A DNA stretch of 64,000 nucleotides from Oligoflexia bacterium (GCA_031292385.1 JARLHE010000006.1:104376-168375), one strand, 5' to 3'. Shown: positions 1-9,471, counted from the stretch's first letter. Program-made: numbers and translations. Notes: generated by a model from the letters alone, not told the origin.

Positions 1-2711
1 GATTCATCGCCCGAGAACTGCTCGCGCTCGCCGCTCGCGCGCTCGGTCGTGCGATTGATTTCGTTCAGTCGTCGCTCACGGTCGCGAATCAAGGCGCGAC
101 CGGCCTCAAGCTCGCGAGCCAGGCTGGACGAACGCTCGCGCACCTGGGCTTCCGCCACTTTCAGGGCGCTCAGTTCCTCTTCAAGGGCGCGGAGCTCTTC
201 CAGCTTCATGCTCGAAGCTTTTTCGCCGGCTTCGATGCGCGCCTCGAGCTGCGCGCGCGCATGAGTGAACGAAGCAAGATCGTCTTCGATCGCCGAGCGT
301 TCCAGCGCCGCGCGCTCGGCTTCTTCGCGCAAACGCTCGAGTTCGCACCCGAACTCGCTCATTCTCCGCTCGTCTTCGCGAAAGGCGCGGTCCATCTGGT
401 GCACGTCCCGCTCAAGAGCCGCGCTTTCGACCTCGATCGTTTGAAGCTCGGCGCTCAGTGCCTGCAAAGCGGCGCGATGCGTTTCGATGCCGGTGCGAGC
501 CTCGACGACCACGGATTCGGTTTCGGCATGCTTCGATTCCGAAGTCGCGACCTGAGCGGCGATCTCGCTGATCATGTTCTTGCGGCGAACCAGGCTTGCG
601 CCGCCGTCGACGGCGACATTTCCGCCCCGGAGCGTTCCATCCGCGCCCAACGCGCTGCCGTCCATGCTGACGAGAGACCACTGGGCGATCCGGGATGCGC
701 CGTTATTGGCCAAAAAGCCCGAAAGCGGCGCGAGATCCTGAACCACGAGAACGCGCGAGATGGTTTCGGCCGCGCGCTTGCGCGCCCCGGCCTCGATCGA
801 GCCGTTGATCTTAACCAAGGACGAAAGCTCGCCCAAAACCTCAAAGCCGGCATCGCGCAACGCGCTCGTCACCGCTTGCGCGCTCAAAGGCGCCGCTTCA
901 TCGGAGCGGGAAATCGTGGCATCCAGGGCCTGAATCGCAACTCGGCCCTGGCGATCGGAGCGCACCTGGTTGATGGCTTGCAAAGCGGCATCACCCGTCA
1001 AGCTGATCAGGCTTTCGAGCCGGTTTTCCAACCAGCCTTCAAGCGCCGATTCGTAGCCAGGAGTCACTTCGAGCGCTTCAGCCAGCGAGAAAAACTCGCC
1101 CTGTTTGCCGTGCTCGCGTGCCCACTCGAGAGCGGCACGCGGGCCATCGCCGAAACCTTCGTGGGCGGCCGACAATTCCTCAAGGCTTTGCAGCCGGGAT
1201 TTCAGCTGCGTAAGGGCGCGCAGGGACTCATCCCGCTCGCGCTCGAGACGGCGCAAATTCTGCTCCTGCTCGCGAAGGGAGGTTTCGCGCGTCTTCTTTT
1301 CCGTCTTTAGCGTTTCGAGACGGATTTTCTTTTCTTCCATCGAGGATCTTGCAACGCTCAGCTCTTCGGTGGTCGAACGGATTTTTTCGTTTTGATCCTC
1401 AATCTGCTGCTCAACGCGCAAAATCTGCGCTTGCGCGCTTTCCGCGCGCCCCAAAAGCGATGCCGCGCGGGAATTCAAATTGGCGGAATTCTGGATTCCC
1501 GCCATCAGCTCGCGCTTGGCGGCATCGAGCTCGCGGCGAAGCGTCTCGGCCTCCGCACGCACCCCGTGCACGCGGTCATCCATCTCACAGGCTTGCGCGG
1601 CAGCCTGGGAATACACGGATTCCGATTCGGAGTTTTCCGTTTCGCGCTCGGCAAGGCGAGCGCGTTCGGTTTCGATCGAAACCAAAAGCTCGCTCTTCTC
1701 GGCATCAAGAGCTTCGAGCTGTTGATGAAGGTCGCTTCGGCGGCGGCGGGAAAGATCAAGCTCGCTCTTCTCGCGGGTCAACGAATCCGAAAGCACCTGC
1801 ACCTTGTTTTGCAGCTCCTCGGCGTCCTTCGCATCGGTCACTTGCTCGACGCGCTCGATCTCGATCGTGTTTTCAGCTACCTGAAGCTCGGCGCGCAGCC
1901 CGACCAGCTCCTGATCGAGCGCTTCTTTTTGTTTGCGAAGCGCTTCAAGCTTTTGCCGAAGAACCTGAATCTTACGGCGGCCCCAGGTCATCTCCTTGTC
2001 GAGCAACTCGTCTTTGTACTTTTTGTACTGACGGGCTTTCTGGGCCTGACGCTCGAGCGATCCGACATTGCGCTCGATTTCCTGGATGACGTCGGTCAAA
2101 CGAGCGAGATTGGCTTCAGTCGCCTCGACCTTGCGGAGCGATTCTTTTTTGCGGGCCTTGTATTTGGCGATACCGGCGGCTTCCTCGATCAGAAGGCGGC
2201 GCTCTTCCGGCTTCGCGTTCACGATCTTGCCGATCTGTCCCTGTTCGATGACCGAATAGCCCTTCGCACCGACACCGGTATCCATGAAGAGCTCTTGAAT
2301 GTCTTTGAGTCGCGCGGAGACGCCGTTGACGAAGTACTCGCCTTCGCCGCCGCGATAAAGCCGGCGGGTGACGGAAATTTCGCGCGTGCGAAGCGGAGCG
2401 GGAACATCCTGAACGGTCGCGCCGGCCGGTCCATCTTCCGTGTCCGGCACCTCGGTCTCGAGAACGAGAGTGGCCTCAGCCATTCCGAGCGGGGAATATC
2501 TCGAACTGCCGTTGAAAATCAGATCATCGGATCCGTTTCCACGCATGTGCTTGTAAGATTGCTCGCCCATGACCCAGAAAAAGGCATCAACGATGTTGGA
2601 TTTACCGCATCCATTGGGTCCGACGATCCCGGTAATTCCGTGATCAAAATGGATAATGGTTTTGTCTTTAAATGATTTGAAGCCTTGGATTTCTAGTCGT
2701 TTTACGCGCAT
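1..2711 (-). CDS. smc: Chromosome segregation ATPase SMC (C-terminus beyond window)
   Basis: This is the N-terminal ~903 residues of SMC, the ATPase of the condensin-like complex that compacts and segregates the chromosome with ScpA and ScpB. The start at 2711 gives MRVKRLEIQGFKSFKDK, the usual SMC start. A Walker A motif GPNGCGKSNIVDAF follows at about residues 32-45, with a FWVMGEQS stretch after it. Long charged coiled coil fills the middle. Around residues 670-715 lies the hinge end, with the pattern DGSALGADGTLRGGN followed by VRRKNMI. SMC proteins are about 1,150-1,200 residues, so the second coiled coil and the C-terminal ABC signature and Walker B lie left of position 1. The family call is secure; only the missing part is unknown. 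The antisense strand carries several long open frames, caused by the Arg/Glu/Ala-rich coiled coil. Confidence 0.95.
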   Translation of the reverse strand, partial: MRVKRLEIQGFKSFKDKTIIHFDHGITGIVGPNGCGKSNIVDAFFWVMGEQSYKHMRGNGSDDLIFNGSSRYSPLGMAEATLVLETEVPDTEDGPAGATVQDVPAPLRTREISVTRRLYRGGEGEYFVNGVSARLKDIQELFMDTGVGAKGYSVIEQGQIGKIVNAKPEERRLLIEEAAGIAKYKARKKESLRKVEATEANLARLTDVIQEIERNVGSLERQAQKARQYKKYKDELLDKEMTWGRRKIQVLRQKLEALRKQKEALDQELVGLRAELQVAENTIEIERVEQVTDAKDAEELQNKVQVLSDSLTREKSELDLSRRRRSDLHQQLEALDAEKSELLVSIETERARLAERETENSESESVYSQAAAQACEMDDRVHGVRAEAETLRRELDAAKRELMAGIQNSANLNSRAASLLGRAESAQAQILRVEQQIEDQNEKIRSTTEELSVARSSMEEKKIRLETLKTEKKTRETSLREQEQNLRRLERERDESLRALTQLKSRLQSLEELSAAHEGFGDGPRAALEWAREHGKQGEFFSLAEALEVTPGYESALEGWLENRLESLISLTGDAALQAINQVRSDRQGRVAIQALDATISRSDEAAPLSAQAVTSALRDAGFEVLGELSSLVKINGSIEAGARKRAAETISRVLVVQDLAPLSGFLANNGASRIAQWSLVSMDGSALGADGTLRGGNVAVDGGASLVRRKNMISEIAAQVATSESKHAETESVVVEARTGIETHRAALQALSAELQTIEVESAALERDVHQMDRAFREDERRMSEFGCELERLREEAERAALERSAIEDDLASFTHARAQLEARIEAGEKASSMKLEELRALEEELSALKVAEAQVRERSSSLARELEAGRALIRDRERRLNEINRTTERASGEREQFSGDE

Positions 2712-2748
2712 TGGGAAATCACTCTAACAAGGCGCTCCGAAAAGGCAA

Positions 2749-2797
2749 GGGCCCGAGATGGGGATCAGCCATCATCGGGCCCATTTCCTTTTCTTTC
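2749..2797 (+). terminator. Hairpin upstream of smc, terminator-like
   Basis: GGGCCCGA (2749-2756) pairs with TCGGGCCC (2775-2782). The stem is extended by GAT/ATC with one bulged A. A T-rich stretch (atttccttttctttc) follows on the + strand. No obvious + strand gene ends just before it. On the - strand it would lie between the small reading frame at 3055-3147 and smc, so it may end transcription coming from the right. Confidence 0.45.
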
Positions 2798-2954
2798 AAA
2801 GAAAACAACCACTTATGGTCGTTAGTCGTGCCCCTTCCAAGGCTTCGCCAGCTGATTGATTTCAGTCCTGGCGATTCAATCATGCCTCCCGACAAATTTG
2901 CCCTGTCCGGGGATATAGGAAACTATTTAATTTTGAGGAATTTGGCTGTCGCTG

Positions 2955-2975
2955 TTCCTGTTGGCCTAACAGGAA
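2955..2975. other. Perfect 8-bp hairpin in the smc/PP2C intergenic region
   Basis: TTCCTGTT (2955-2962) and AACAGGAA (2968-2975) form a perfect stem with loop GGCCT. It sits in the 530-bp stretch between smc and the PP2C gene. No conserved gene is seen there except the short frame at 3055-3147. Its function is unknown; it could be the 3' end of that short transcript. Confidence 0.35.
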
Positions 2976-3054
2976 TCCGGCAGTCCGTGAGCGCCGCAGA
3001 GCTCTTGCTACTCCTGGCCTTACGACCAGTTTCGACTACGCGGTTTTGCTCACG

Positions 3055-3147
3055 CTAAAGGTTGCGTGGAGGACCGGTCTCCAGCTGTTCAATGTGAAGC
3101 GCCAGACGAAGTGCGCGTCCTTTTGGGTATTTCGACGTTCTACTCAT
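3055..3147 (-). pseudogene. 30-residue reading frame, possible remnant of an HTH regulator
   Basis: ATG at 3147 is preceded by a strong GGAGG ribosome-binding site. The product begins MSRTSKYPKGRALRLALHIE and ends after ETGPPRNL at a TAG. The pattern 'RALRLALHIEQLETGPPRNL' resembles the first helix of WYL-type or DeoR-type helix-turn-helix regulators, which would continue with an HTH. Here it stops, and the downstream codons in frame do not look like an HTH. It is either a decayed regulator or a genuine small peptide. The resemblance is from memory and weak. Confidence 0.25.
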
Positions 3148-3242
3148 CTTACCTCCGATAAATTCATCCTATCGAAGTTGGTAACGCGCCGCAATATGCA
3201 ACATTTAGACAGACACTGAAGTCTCTCAACTAGCGAGATCTT

Positions 3243-4499
3243 TTAGAAAATCGAAACCATTCCGTAATTTTCTAAGACACGGCTTTCTTCGTCGGGCTCG
3301 GTTCGCTGACGAAGCCGATGAATTACCGCCTGAAGAACCCCAAGCTCGAATCGAGCGGCAAACCCAATGTTTTCCCTCATGAAAGAGAATAGTGCCTCTC
3401 TCGAAAACACCAGAACGATCGTGGGTTTGGTTGCCGTGACGGTTGCGGAAGGAAGCCCGCCATCAAACAAAGACATTTCACCCAAGATAGCGCCCTTGCC
3501 TTCCACCACGTAGGCGCCCTGGCCGACATCGACCGAAATCTCCCCGTTCACCACGATGTACATCTCCTCGATGAGCACGCCTTTACGAATCAGGATATCG
3601 CCTTCGGCGTAGTTACGGGTATCGCCAAAGCTCAAAAGACCGACGAGTTGATCGTCATCAAGATGCTGGAAAATGCGAAGCGCGCGAATGGCCCTCAACT
3701 TGACGAGCACATTGGGCGAGACGCGATTTTTTTCGGGGAGAACGGAATCGCCGTCAATATCGAGCAAAAGCGCGGTGACGTTGTCCCGCCCGCCGTGCGA
3801 AAGCGCGAACTCTTCAAGAAGCTTGGGGATGTCCTTTGACTTGGCGTTCGCGATCGGGGAAGTGATGACCCCTTCTCCGAAATAATCCGAAAGGCCGTCC
3901 GAGCAGATCAGCAGTCTTTCACCCGGCGCAAGCTCACGGACATATAGGGTCGCCTTCGTAACCGGTTGATGCCCGATCGCGGCGAACAAATTCGACGCGT
4001 AAGCGACTTTGCGCGCATCCGCGAAGGCTTTACCTTCGGCAAGCATCGAAGCGAGATAAGTATGGTCGCGGGTGAGCGGATGAAAAGCCCCTTCCCGCAC
4101 GCTGTAGACGCGAGCATCGCCCGCGTGAGCGATGAAAGCGAAACTGCGAGAGATCAAAACCACGGCGAGCGCCGCGAACACTCCGGCAGTATCGGATTCG
4201 TCTTTCGTTTTTTCGTAAACCACCGACGAAGTGTGCTCCAACGCTTGCCTGACCAGCCCCGCGAGCTCCTGCCGATGAGCCGCCGTTGTCGCCTGAGCGT
4301 GGCGATCGATCACGGCGCGATTCGTGCGCAAATATTTTTTCACTTCCTCACATGCCCATTCGGCGACTTGCCGGCCCCGAGGATGGGTCACGCCGTCCGC
4401 TACGGCATAAAGACCGAGTTCGGCATCTTCAAGATGAACATCCTCATTTTGCTGCCTGACCTTGCCTGGGTGGGTCGAGACGAAAAATTGAGTTTTCAT
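3243..4499 (-). CDS. PP2C-type Ser/Thr phosphatase fused to a cyclic-nucleotide-binding-like domain
   Basis: The protein is 418 residues. Residues ~1-250 are a PP2C phosphatase, a metal-dependent enzyme that removes phosphate from Ser/Thr or from anti-anti-sigma proteins. Visible motifs are RQQNEDVH, AVADGVTHPRG (the usual DGxGG is changed to DGVTH), ICSDGLSDYF and GGRDNVTALLLD. Residues ~275-400 are a CNB/CAP-like beta barrel with DILIRKG, YIVVNGEISV and the cassette GEMSLFDGGLPSATVTA. In cyclic-nucleotide binders this cassette normally has an Arg before the final ATV; here Ser occupies that place, so ligand binding is doubtful or altered. No membrane segment or signal peptide is seen, so it is probably cytoplasmic. 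It stands alone, upstream of and divergent from flagellin. The phosphatase call is firm; the ligand is open. Confidence 0.88.
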   Translation of the reverse strand: MKTQFFVSTHPGKVRQQNEDVHLEDAELGLYAVADGVTHPRGRQVAEWACEEVKKYLRTNRAVIDRHAQATTAAHRQELAGLVRQALEHTSSVVYEKTKDESDTAGVFAALAVVLISRSFAFIAHAGDARVYSVREGAFHPLTRDHTYLASMLAEGKAFADARKVAYASNLFAAIGHQPVTKATLYVRELAPGERLLICSDGLSDYFGEGVITSPIANAKSKDIPKLLEEFALSHGGRDNVTALLLDIDGDSVLPEKNRVSPNVLVKLRAIRALRIFQHLDDDQLVGLLSFGDTRNYAEGDILIRKGVLIEEMYIVVNGEISVDVGQGAYVVEGKGAILGEMSLFDGGLPSATVTATKPTIVLVFSREALFSFMRENIGFAARFELGVLQAVIHRLRQRTEPDEESRVLENYGMVSIF

Positions 4500-4659
4500 A
4501 ATTCAAGTATGGGTGAAGCTTCGATTTGAGCCAAAGATTTTCTCGCACGGTTTGGAAATTTATAATGCATCGCATTCATCTTTTTCTTTTTGGTTTTGAG
4601 GCCTTTTTTGAGCCACTTTTGCGTCAAAAATCAGACATTATTTCCTGACTAAAATAGTC

Positions 4660-4686
4660 TAAAGTTCTTTAGTACCCGACCGATCT
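4660..4686 (+). promoter_or_regulatory. Sigma-28 (FliA) promoter of flagellin
   Basis: TAAAGTTC (4660-4667) is followed after exactly 11 bp by ACCGATCT (4679-4686). The E. coli FliA consensus is TAAAGTTT-N11-GCCGATAA, so the match is 7/8 and 5/8 with the correct spacing. It lies 128 bp before the flagellin start, on the same strand. The expected start of transcription is near 4693, right before the structured leader. Confidence 0.85.
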
Positions 4687-4694
4687 GATCAGTG

Positions 4695-4776
4695 AATGAG
4701 TTGAACTACTGGAAGGGTTCCAGTAGCAGATAGATCGCAAGGGTGCAGTGTTCTGCGATCTATTACTTGACTCATT
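4695..4776 (+). promoter_or_regulatory. Structured 5' leader of flagellin mRNA: predicted three-way junction
   Basis: Three helices nest cleanly. An outer stem pairs 4695-4704 with 4767-4776 (10 pairs, two of them G-U). Inside it, hairpin 1 pairs 4706-4714 with 4718-4726 (9 perfect pairs, loop GGG). Hairpin 2 pairs 4729-4739 with 4754-4764 (11 pairs, one G-U), with a 14-nt loop. Only about eight bases at the junction remain unpaired. The element begins a few bases after the predicted sigma-28 start and ends ~28 nt before the AGGAGG of flagellin. Flagellin leaders elsewhere can control mRNA stability or CsrA-mediated translation; here the role is inferred only from position and shape. Confidence 0.7.
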
Positions 4777-4813
4777 GGGTCTATTATTTGGATTGGTGTA
4801 ACCAGGAGGAATT

Positions 4814-5647
4814 ATGGGTCTTCGTATCGCAACTAATACTCAGTCACTTGCTGCCCAGAGAAATTTGGGCATCAACAGCTTAGCTCAAAAGAATTCGCTC
4901 GAGAAGTTGGCTTCCGGCTCGCGCATTAACCGCGCTGCCGACGACGCCGCCGGTCTGGCGATTTCCGAAAAAATGAGAGCATCGATTCGCTCCGTCCGCC
5001 AGGACATCCGGAACGCGAACGACGGTATCTCGATGATTCAAACCGCTGAAGGGGCAATGAACGAAGTCGGAAATATCTTGATCCGCTTCCGCGAACTGTC
5101 GACCCAAGCGGCTTCCGACACGGTATCCAATACCGAACGCGGCTTCATCGACAAGGAAGTTCAACAGCTCAAGCAAGAAGTGGATCGTATCGCGAACTCA
5201 ACCGAGTTCAACGGCCACCATCTCTTGAACGGCGAAGGCGACGCCCTCGAAATCCAAGTCGGCTTGCACAACTCTCCGGAACTCGACCGTTTCAAATACG
5301 AAACGGCGAAGACGAACGTCACTCTCGACCATATGGGCCTGAGCGGCATTTCGACGAGCGACAAGGAAACCTCGCGCAGCAACCTGGACAAGGTCGACGA
5401 AGCGATTCGCGTTCTGTCCGGCAACCGCGCGGAACTCGGCGCTTTGCAGAACCGCTTTCAATCCAGCGTGAACAGCATGACGATCTATGACGAAAACATG
5501 TCAAGCGCTCGTAGCCGAATCTACGACGTCGACATGGCGTCCGAGACCGCCGAGCTGACCAAGAACAACATCCTCTCACAAGCGGGTGTTTCGGTTCTCA
5601 GTCAGGCGAATCAGAACAACATGATGGCCTTGAAGCTTCTCGGCTAA
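4814..5647 (+). CDS. fliC: Flagellin, filament protein
   Basis: The protein is 277 residues, a short flagellin, exported by the flagellar type III system to build the filament. The N-terminal D0/D1 part (1-140) has the classic start MGLRIATNTQSLAAQRNL, then SGSRINRAADDAAGLAISEKMR and STEFNGHHLLNG. The C-terminal D1/D0 part ends with SQAGVSVLSQANQNNMMALKLLG, the helix needed for export and polymerisation. The variable D2/D3 region is almost absent (about residues 145-180). A near-ideal AGGAGG ribosome-binding site lies 5-6 nt before ATG. Expression should depend on sigma-28 and on the structured leader upstream. It is monocistronic, with a strong hairpin after the stop. Confidence 0.97.
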   Translation: MGLRIATNTQSLAAQRNLGINSLAQKNSLEKLASGSRINRAADDAAGLAISEKMRASIRSVRQDIRNANDGISMIQTAEGAMNEVGNILIRFRELSTQAASDTVSNTERGFIDKEVQQLKQEVDRIANSTEFNGHHLLNGEGDALEIQVGLHNSPELDRFKYETAKTNVTLDHMGLSGISTSDKETSRSNLDKVDEAIRVLSGNRAELGALQNRFQSSVNSMTIYDENMSSARSRIYDVDMASETAELTKNNILSQAGVSVLSQANQNNMMALKLLG

Positions 5648-5679
5648 TCGACTCTGAACGCCAATCCGGAAAATAGATC

Positions 5680-5706
5680 GGGCTCCGCGACACCACCGCG
5701 GAGCCC
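5680..5706 (+). terminator. Terminator hairpin after flagellin
   Basis: GGGCTCCGCG (5680-5689) pairs perfectly with CGCGGAGCCC (5697-5706) around a 7-nt loop, 32 bp after the flagellin stop. No T-run follows, so it may work as a 3' stabiliser or a factor-dependent end. Confidence 0.7.
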
Positions 5707-5853
5707 ACCCCGGAGCGCGACCAAGACTGCACAGATAGAATACATTACAGGTGTCTAAGGATTGTTCGGTCGTAGCACCTGTGTCCGATTTGACAGTTCC
5801 ATTAATATCAAGCATACGCTTAGCTGGCCCTTTGGTTGCATTGAGTTTTGATC

Positions 5854-6732
5854 ATGAAACCAAACCACGGACCGACTCGCTTTATCTCTTCTTCTCTCAT
5901 TCTTGCCATGGTCACGGTAAGCATCCCGAAATTGGCCTATAGCCGTGGCGCTCCAGCTCCAGTCCCCATCAGTCCGAATTACGTGAATGAACAGGCCGCG
6001 GGAGACGCGGCACAGACAATCAGCTACGGAACGCCGGCACCCCAGATCAAGCCCGTCTATCAAGACGTTACCCCGCTCAGCGCGCCGTCGCCCGTGCGGT
6101 CGTTCAAAAGCCTGAACGCCCACGTGGATCCGCTCTGGACCATGGATCCCGAGAATTCCTGCCACGAATTCATCGAAAACGTTCAACACCACCCCCGCGG
6201 TTGGCTCGCGCGCTTAGCCAGCTATTTCGACGGCAATCCGCTCAAGCGGAAAAGACAGCAACTTGCGTTGGCCTTGGCCGCGAACAAAACCGCGCAGGTT
6301 TCGGAATACGACGGAGTCCTCGTTTCGCCGAACCCGGCCCACAATGAGCTCGTCGATGCCGGCATCGGCGGCGCGATTGGCCTGGTCGGCGGTCCGATCG
6401 GCGTGATTGTGGGAGCATTGATCGGCGATGAAGTCGGCCGGGCCGAAAACCACAACTACGAGAGCCCAGAAAAGCTCAAAGGCCACCGCTTGGAGCGGCA
6501 GCATCGGCTAGCTTGCATCGACAGCTACGAAGCCCAAAACCAATTCGTGCCCGTCAACAGCTCCATGGCGATGACCGACTCAAGCCAAAACCCCAAGATC
6601 TATGAAGGCAATGCCTACAGGCATCCGCAAGCGCCTGCAGCCAGCGCGACTTCGGATCAAAGCCGAGTCGACCAGGCCGGGAACAGCATGATGACGCCGG
6701 AAGAGGTCTCGAACCTGGTCTCGTCCGATTGA
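5854..6732 (+). CDS. Secreted glycine-zipper protein, function unknown
   Basis: The ATG at 5854 is used (a TTG two codons earlier is also open), giving 292 residues. An N-terminal signal peptide is visible (hydrophobic stretch SSSLILAMVTVSIPKLAYS), so the protein is probably periplasmic or outer-membrane. Around residues 170-195 lies a Gly-rich amphipathic stretch, GGAIGLVGGPIGVIVGALIG, typical of glycine-zipper segments that insert into or span membranes. The C-terminal ~90 residues are Ser/Ala/Gln-rich and low in complexity. The closest idea is an outer-membrane or spore-coat-like glycine-zipper protein; no enzymatic motif is seen. A strong terminator lies just after the stop, inside the end of the convergent ppdK. 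Confidence 0.7.
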   Translation: MKPNHGPTRFISSSLILAMVTVSIPKLAYSRGAPAPVPISPNYVNEQAAGDAAQTISYGTPAPQIKPVYQDVTPLSAPSPVRSFKSLNAHVDPLWTMDPENSCHEFIENVQHHPRGWLARLASYFDGNPLKRKRQQLALALAANKTAQVSEYDGVLVSPNPAHNELVDAGIGGAIGLVGGPIGVIVGALIGDEVGRAENHNYESPEKLKGHRLERQHRLACIDSYEAQNQFVPVNSSMAMTDSSQNPKIYEGNAYRHPQAPAASATSDQSRVDQAGNSMMTPEEVSNLVSSD

Positions 6733-9471
6733 TTATCTGCTAGCGCGCTTCGTCTTTTTCGCCGGGGATTTCTTCCCCGGCGATTTTTCTTTGCGCCCGC
6801 GGATCGCGGCTTGCGCCGCCGCGAGGCGGGCGATCGGGACCCGGTACGGAGAGCAGCTCACGTAATCGAGCCCGGCGCGATAGCAGAACTCAACCGACGA
6901 CGGATCGCCGCCGTGCTCGCCGCAGATTCCGACCTTCAAATCAGGACGCGTGGCGCGACCGTCTTGAATCGAGATCTGCATCAGGCGACCCACGCCAGTC
7001 TGGTCGAGCGAGGCGAACGGGTCGCGCTCGTAGATCTTGGCATCCATGTAATCCTTGAGGAACATGCCCGAATCATCGCGCGATAGACCGTACGCCGTCT
7101 GCGTGAGATCGTTCGTGCCGAAGCTGAAAAACTGCGCATAACGCGCGATTTCGTTCGAGGTCAGCGCGGCGCGCGGAAGCTCGATCATGGTTCCGATCAA
7201 ATAAGAGATCGACTTGACGTTGACCCCTTCTTTTTTGAAACGAGCCAATACCGCATCGGCCTCTTCAATGCAGTAATCGCCGACGAACTTCAGCTCGCGC
7301 CAATCGCCGACGAGCGGAATCATGATCTCCGGTACGATCTTGAATTTCTCGTCGCGGGCAAGCTCGCAAGCCGCTTCCATGATCGCGCGCACCTGCGTGC
7401 GATAGATCTCCGGATAGCTGACGCCAAGACGGCAACCGCGATGGCCGAGCATCGGATTCATTTCGTGCAGGCTTTCGGCCTTGCGCTTCAAGCGCTCGAA
7501 AGGAACGTCGATCTTCTTGGCCAGGGAATGTAGTTCGGCGTCCGAATGAGGGATGAACTCATGCAGCGGGGGATCGAGCAACCGAATGGTAACCGGCAAA
7601 CCCTTCATTTCGCGGAAAATACCCTTGAAATCGCCTTTTTGCATCGGAAGGATCTTGGCGAGCGCGCGGCTGCGGCCATCGGCCGTGTCGGCCAGGATCA
7701 TTTCACGGACCGCATCGATGCGGTCGGCCTCGAAGAACATGTGCTCGGTACGGCAAAGGCCGATGCCTTCGGCGCCGAAACCACGGGCGGTTTTCGCGTC
7801 GAGCGGGGTGTCGGCGTTCGTGCGGACTCCGATCGTTCGCGCGAGATCGACCCACTTCATCAGTTCGCGAAAATCCTTGTTCACCGTCGGGGTGATCGTG
7901 GGAATCTGGCCTTCGATCACCTCGCCGCTGCTGCCGTCGAGAGTTATGAAATCGCCTTCCTTGAAAATCCGGTTGCCGATGTGGAACTCGCGGCGCTCGT
8001 AACTGACCTTGATCGCGGCGCAGCCCGAAACACAGCACTTGCCCATTCCGCGCGCGACAACCGCCGCGTGGGAGGTCATGCCACCACGAGCGGTAAGAAT
8101 GCCCTGCGCGACCGCCATGCCGCCGATGTCTTCGGGCGAGGTTTCAAGACGGACCAGGATGACCTTGCGCTTGAACTCGTTTGCCCACTTTTCAGCGGTG
8201 TCCGGATCGAAAACGATCTGGCCGGTCGCCGCGCCCGGCGATGCCGGCAAGCCTTTCGCGATCACCGTCTTTTGCGCCGAAGGATCGAGCGTCGGATGGA
8301 GCAACTGGTCGAGCTGTTCCGGATTAATGCGAAGAATCGCTTCGTCCTTGGTGATGAGCTTTTCGCGGACCATGTCGACCGCGATACGAAGCGCGGCGGT
8401 AGCGGTACGCTTTCCGTTTCGGGTCTGCAGCATGTAAAGCTTGCCGCGTTCGATCGTGAATTCGATGTCCTGCATGTCACGGTAATGCTTTTCGAGCCTG
8501 CGATAAACGGCGACCAGCTGCTTATAGGCCTTGGGCATGACATGTTCGAGCGTCGGGAGCTCTTCAGCGCCCGGGTGCCGCGAGGCCTCGTTGATCGGCT
8601 GAGGCGTACGAATGCCGGCGACCACGTCTTCACCTTGGGCATTGATCAAGAATTCACCGAAAAACTTATTCTCGCCCGTCGAAGGATCGCGCGTGAAGGC
8701 GACACCCGTCGCGCAATCATCGCCCATGTTTCCGAAAACCATGGATTGAACATTGACCGCGGTGCCCCAGCTTTCGGGAATCGCGTTGAGCTTGCGGTAC
8801 GTGATCGCGCGCGGGCTCATCCAAGAACCGAAAACCGCGCCGACCGCCCCCCAGAGCTGCTCCCACGGATCTTCCGGAAACTGCTTGCCGTTGGCGCGCA
8901 CGATCTGCTTGAACGTTTTGACCAGTCCTTCGAGCTGCTCGGCCGTCAGTTCCGTATCGTTATGGACGCCGGCGACGTGTTTCAAGTCTTCGAGCGCGGC
9001 TTCGAAATGATTGGCGTGAATGCCCAAAACCACGTCGGAGTACATGGTGATGAAACGCCGATAGCTGTCATAGGCGAAACGCGCGTCTTTGGAACCGTCG
9101 ATCAGGCCCTGAATGGTTTCGTCGTTCAAACCGAGATTCAAAATCGTATCCATCATTCCGGGCATCGAGGCGCGCGCGCCCGAGCGGACCGAAACCAGAA
9201 GCGGATTTTTGCGGTTGCCGAATTTTCGACCCATCTGCTGTTCGACTCGCGCCAAGGCCTTGCGAACCTGGGCATCCAAGGCCTTGGGATAGGTGTTGCG
9301 ATTCGCGTAGAAGTGCGTGCAGATATCGGTCGAAATGGTGAAACCCGGAGGCACGGGAAGACCCAGCTTGGTCATGCCGTGGAGATTGGCGCCCTTTCCC
9401 CCCAGGAGATCGCGCTGCGTCTCCTGGCCATCCGCTACGCCGCCGCCGAAGCTGTAGACGAACTTAGACAC
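6733..9471 (-). CDS. ppdK: Pyruvate, phosphate dikinase
   Basis: The enzyme interconverts pyruvate + ATP + phosphate and phosphoenolpyruvate + AMP + PPi, feeding gluconeogenesis or running as a glycolytic step. The N-terminal nucleotide-binding domain starts [12 protein letters not shown], with [10 protein letters not shown] and [21 protein letters not shown]. The central phospho-His domain carries [16 protein letters not shown], with the catalytic His. The C-terminal PEP-binding barrel includes [16 protein letters not shown] and [13 protein letters not shown] at 9471 is chosen: it overlaps the stop of glyS, leaves 912 residues (normal for the family), and removes an upstream extension that is only glyS read in another frame. 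The tail after residue ~890 is Lys-rich and low in complexity. It is probably translationally coupled to glyS. Confidence 0.95.
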   Translation of the reverse strand: MSKFVYSFGGGVADGQETQRDLLGGKGANLHGMTKLGLPVPPGFTISTDICTHFYANRNTYPKALDAQVRKALARVEQQMGRKFGNRKNPLLVSVRSGARASMPGMMDTILNLGLNDETIQGLIDGSKDARFAYDSYRRFITMYSDVVLGIHANHFEAALEDLKHVAGVHNDTELTAEQLEGLVKTFKQIVRANGKQFPEDPWEQLWGAVGAVFGSWMSPRAITYRKLNAIPESWGTAVNVQSMVFGNMGDDCATGVAFTRDPSTGENKFFGEFLINAQGEDVVAGIRTPQPINEASRHPGAEELPTLEHVMPKAYKQLVAVYRRLEKHYRDMQDIEFTIERGKLYMLQTRNGKRTATAALRIAVDMVREKLITKDEAILRINPEQLDQLLHPTLDPSAQKTVIAKGLPASPGAATGQIVFDPDTAEKWANEFKRKVILVRLETSPEDIGGMAVAQGILTARGGMTSHAAVVARGMGKCCVSGCAAIKVSYERREFHIGNRIFKEGDFITLDGSSGEVIEGQIPTITPTVNKDFRELMKWVDLARTIGVRTNADTPLDAKTARGFGAEGIGLCRTEHMFFEADRIDAVREMILADTADGRSRALAKILPMQKGDFKGIFREMKGLPVTIRLLDPPLHEFIPHSDAELHSLAKKIDVPFERLKRKAESLHEMNPMLGHRGCRLGVSYPEIYRTQVRAIMEAACELARDEKFKIVPEIMIPLVGDWRELKFVGDYCIEEADAVLARFKKEGVNVKSISYLIGTMIELPRAALTSNEIARYAQFFSFGTNDLTQTAYGLSRDDSGMFLKDYMDAKIYERDPFASLDQTGVGRLMQISIQDGRATRPDLKVGICGEHGGDPSSVEFCYRAGLDYVSCSPYRVPIARLAAAQAAIRGRKEKSPGKKSPAKKTKRASR
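6759..6792 (+). terminator. Intrinsic terminator embedded in the 3' coding end of ppdK
   Basis: TCGCCGGGGA (6759-6768) and TCCCCGGCGA (6774-6783) form a 10-bp stem with a 5-nt loop, followed by tttttcttt. It is placed correctly to end the rightward gene at 5854-6732. The same bases encode the Lys/Ser/Pro tail of the leftward ppdK. Confidence 0.8.

Noticed and set aside
261-2675. Several long + strand open frames opposite smc
   Set aside because: They are antisense shadows of the Arg/Glu/Ala-rich SMC coiled coil, which is clearly coding with Walker A and hinge motifs on the - strand.
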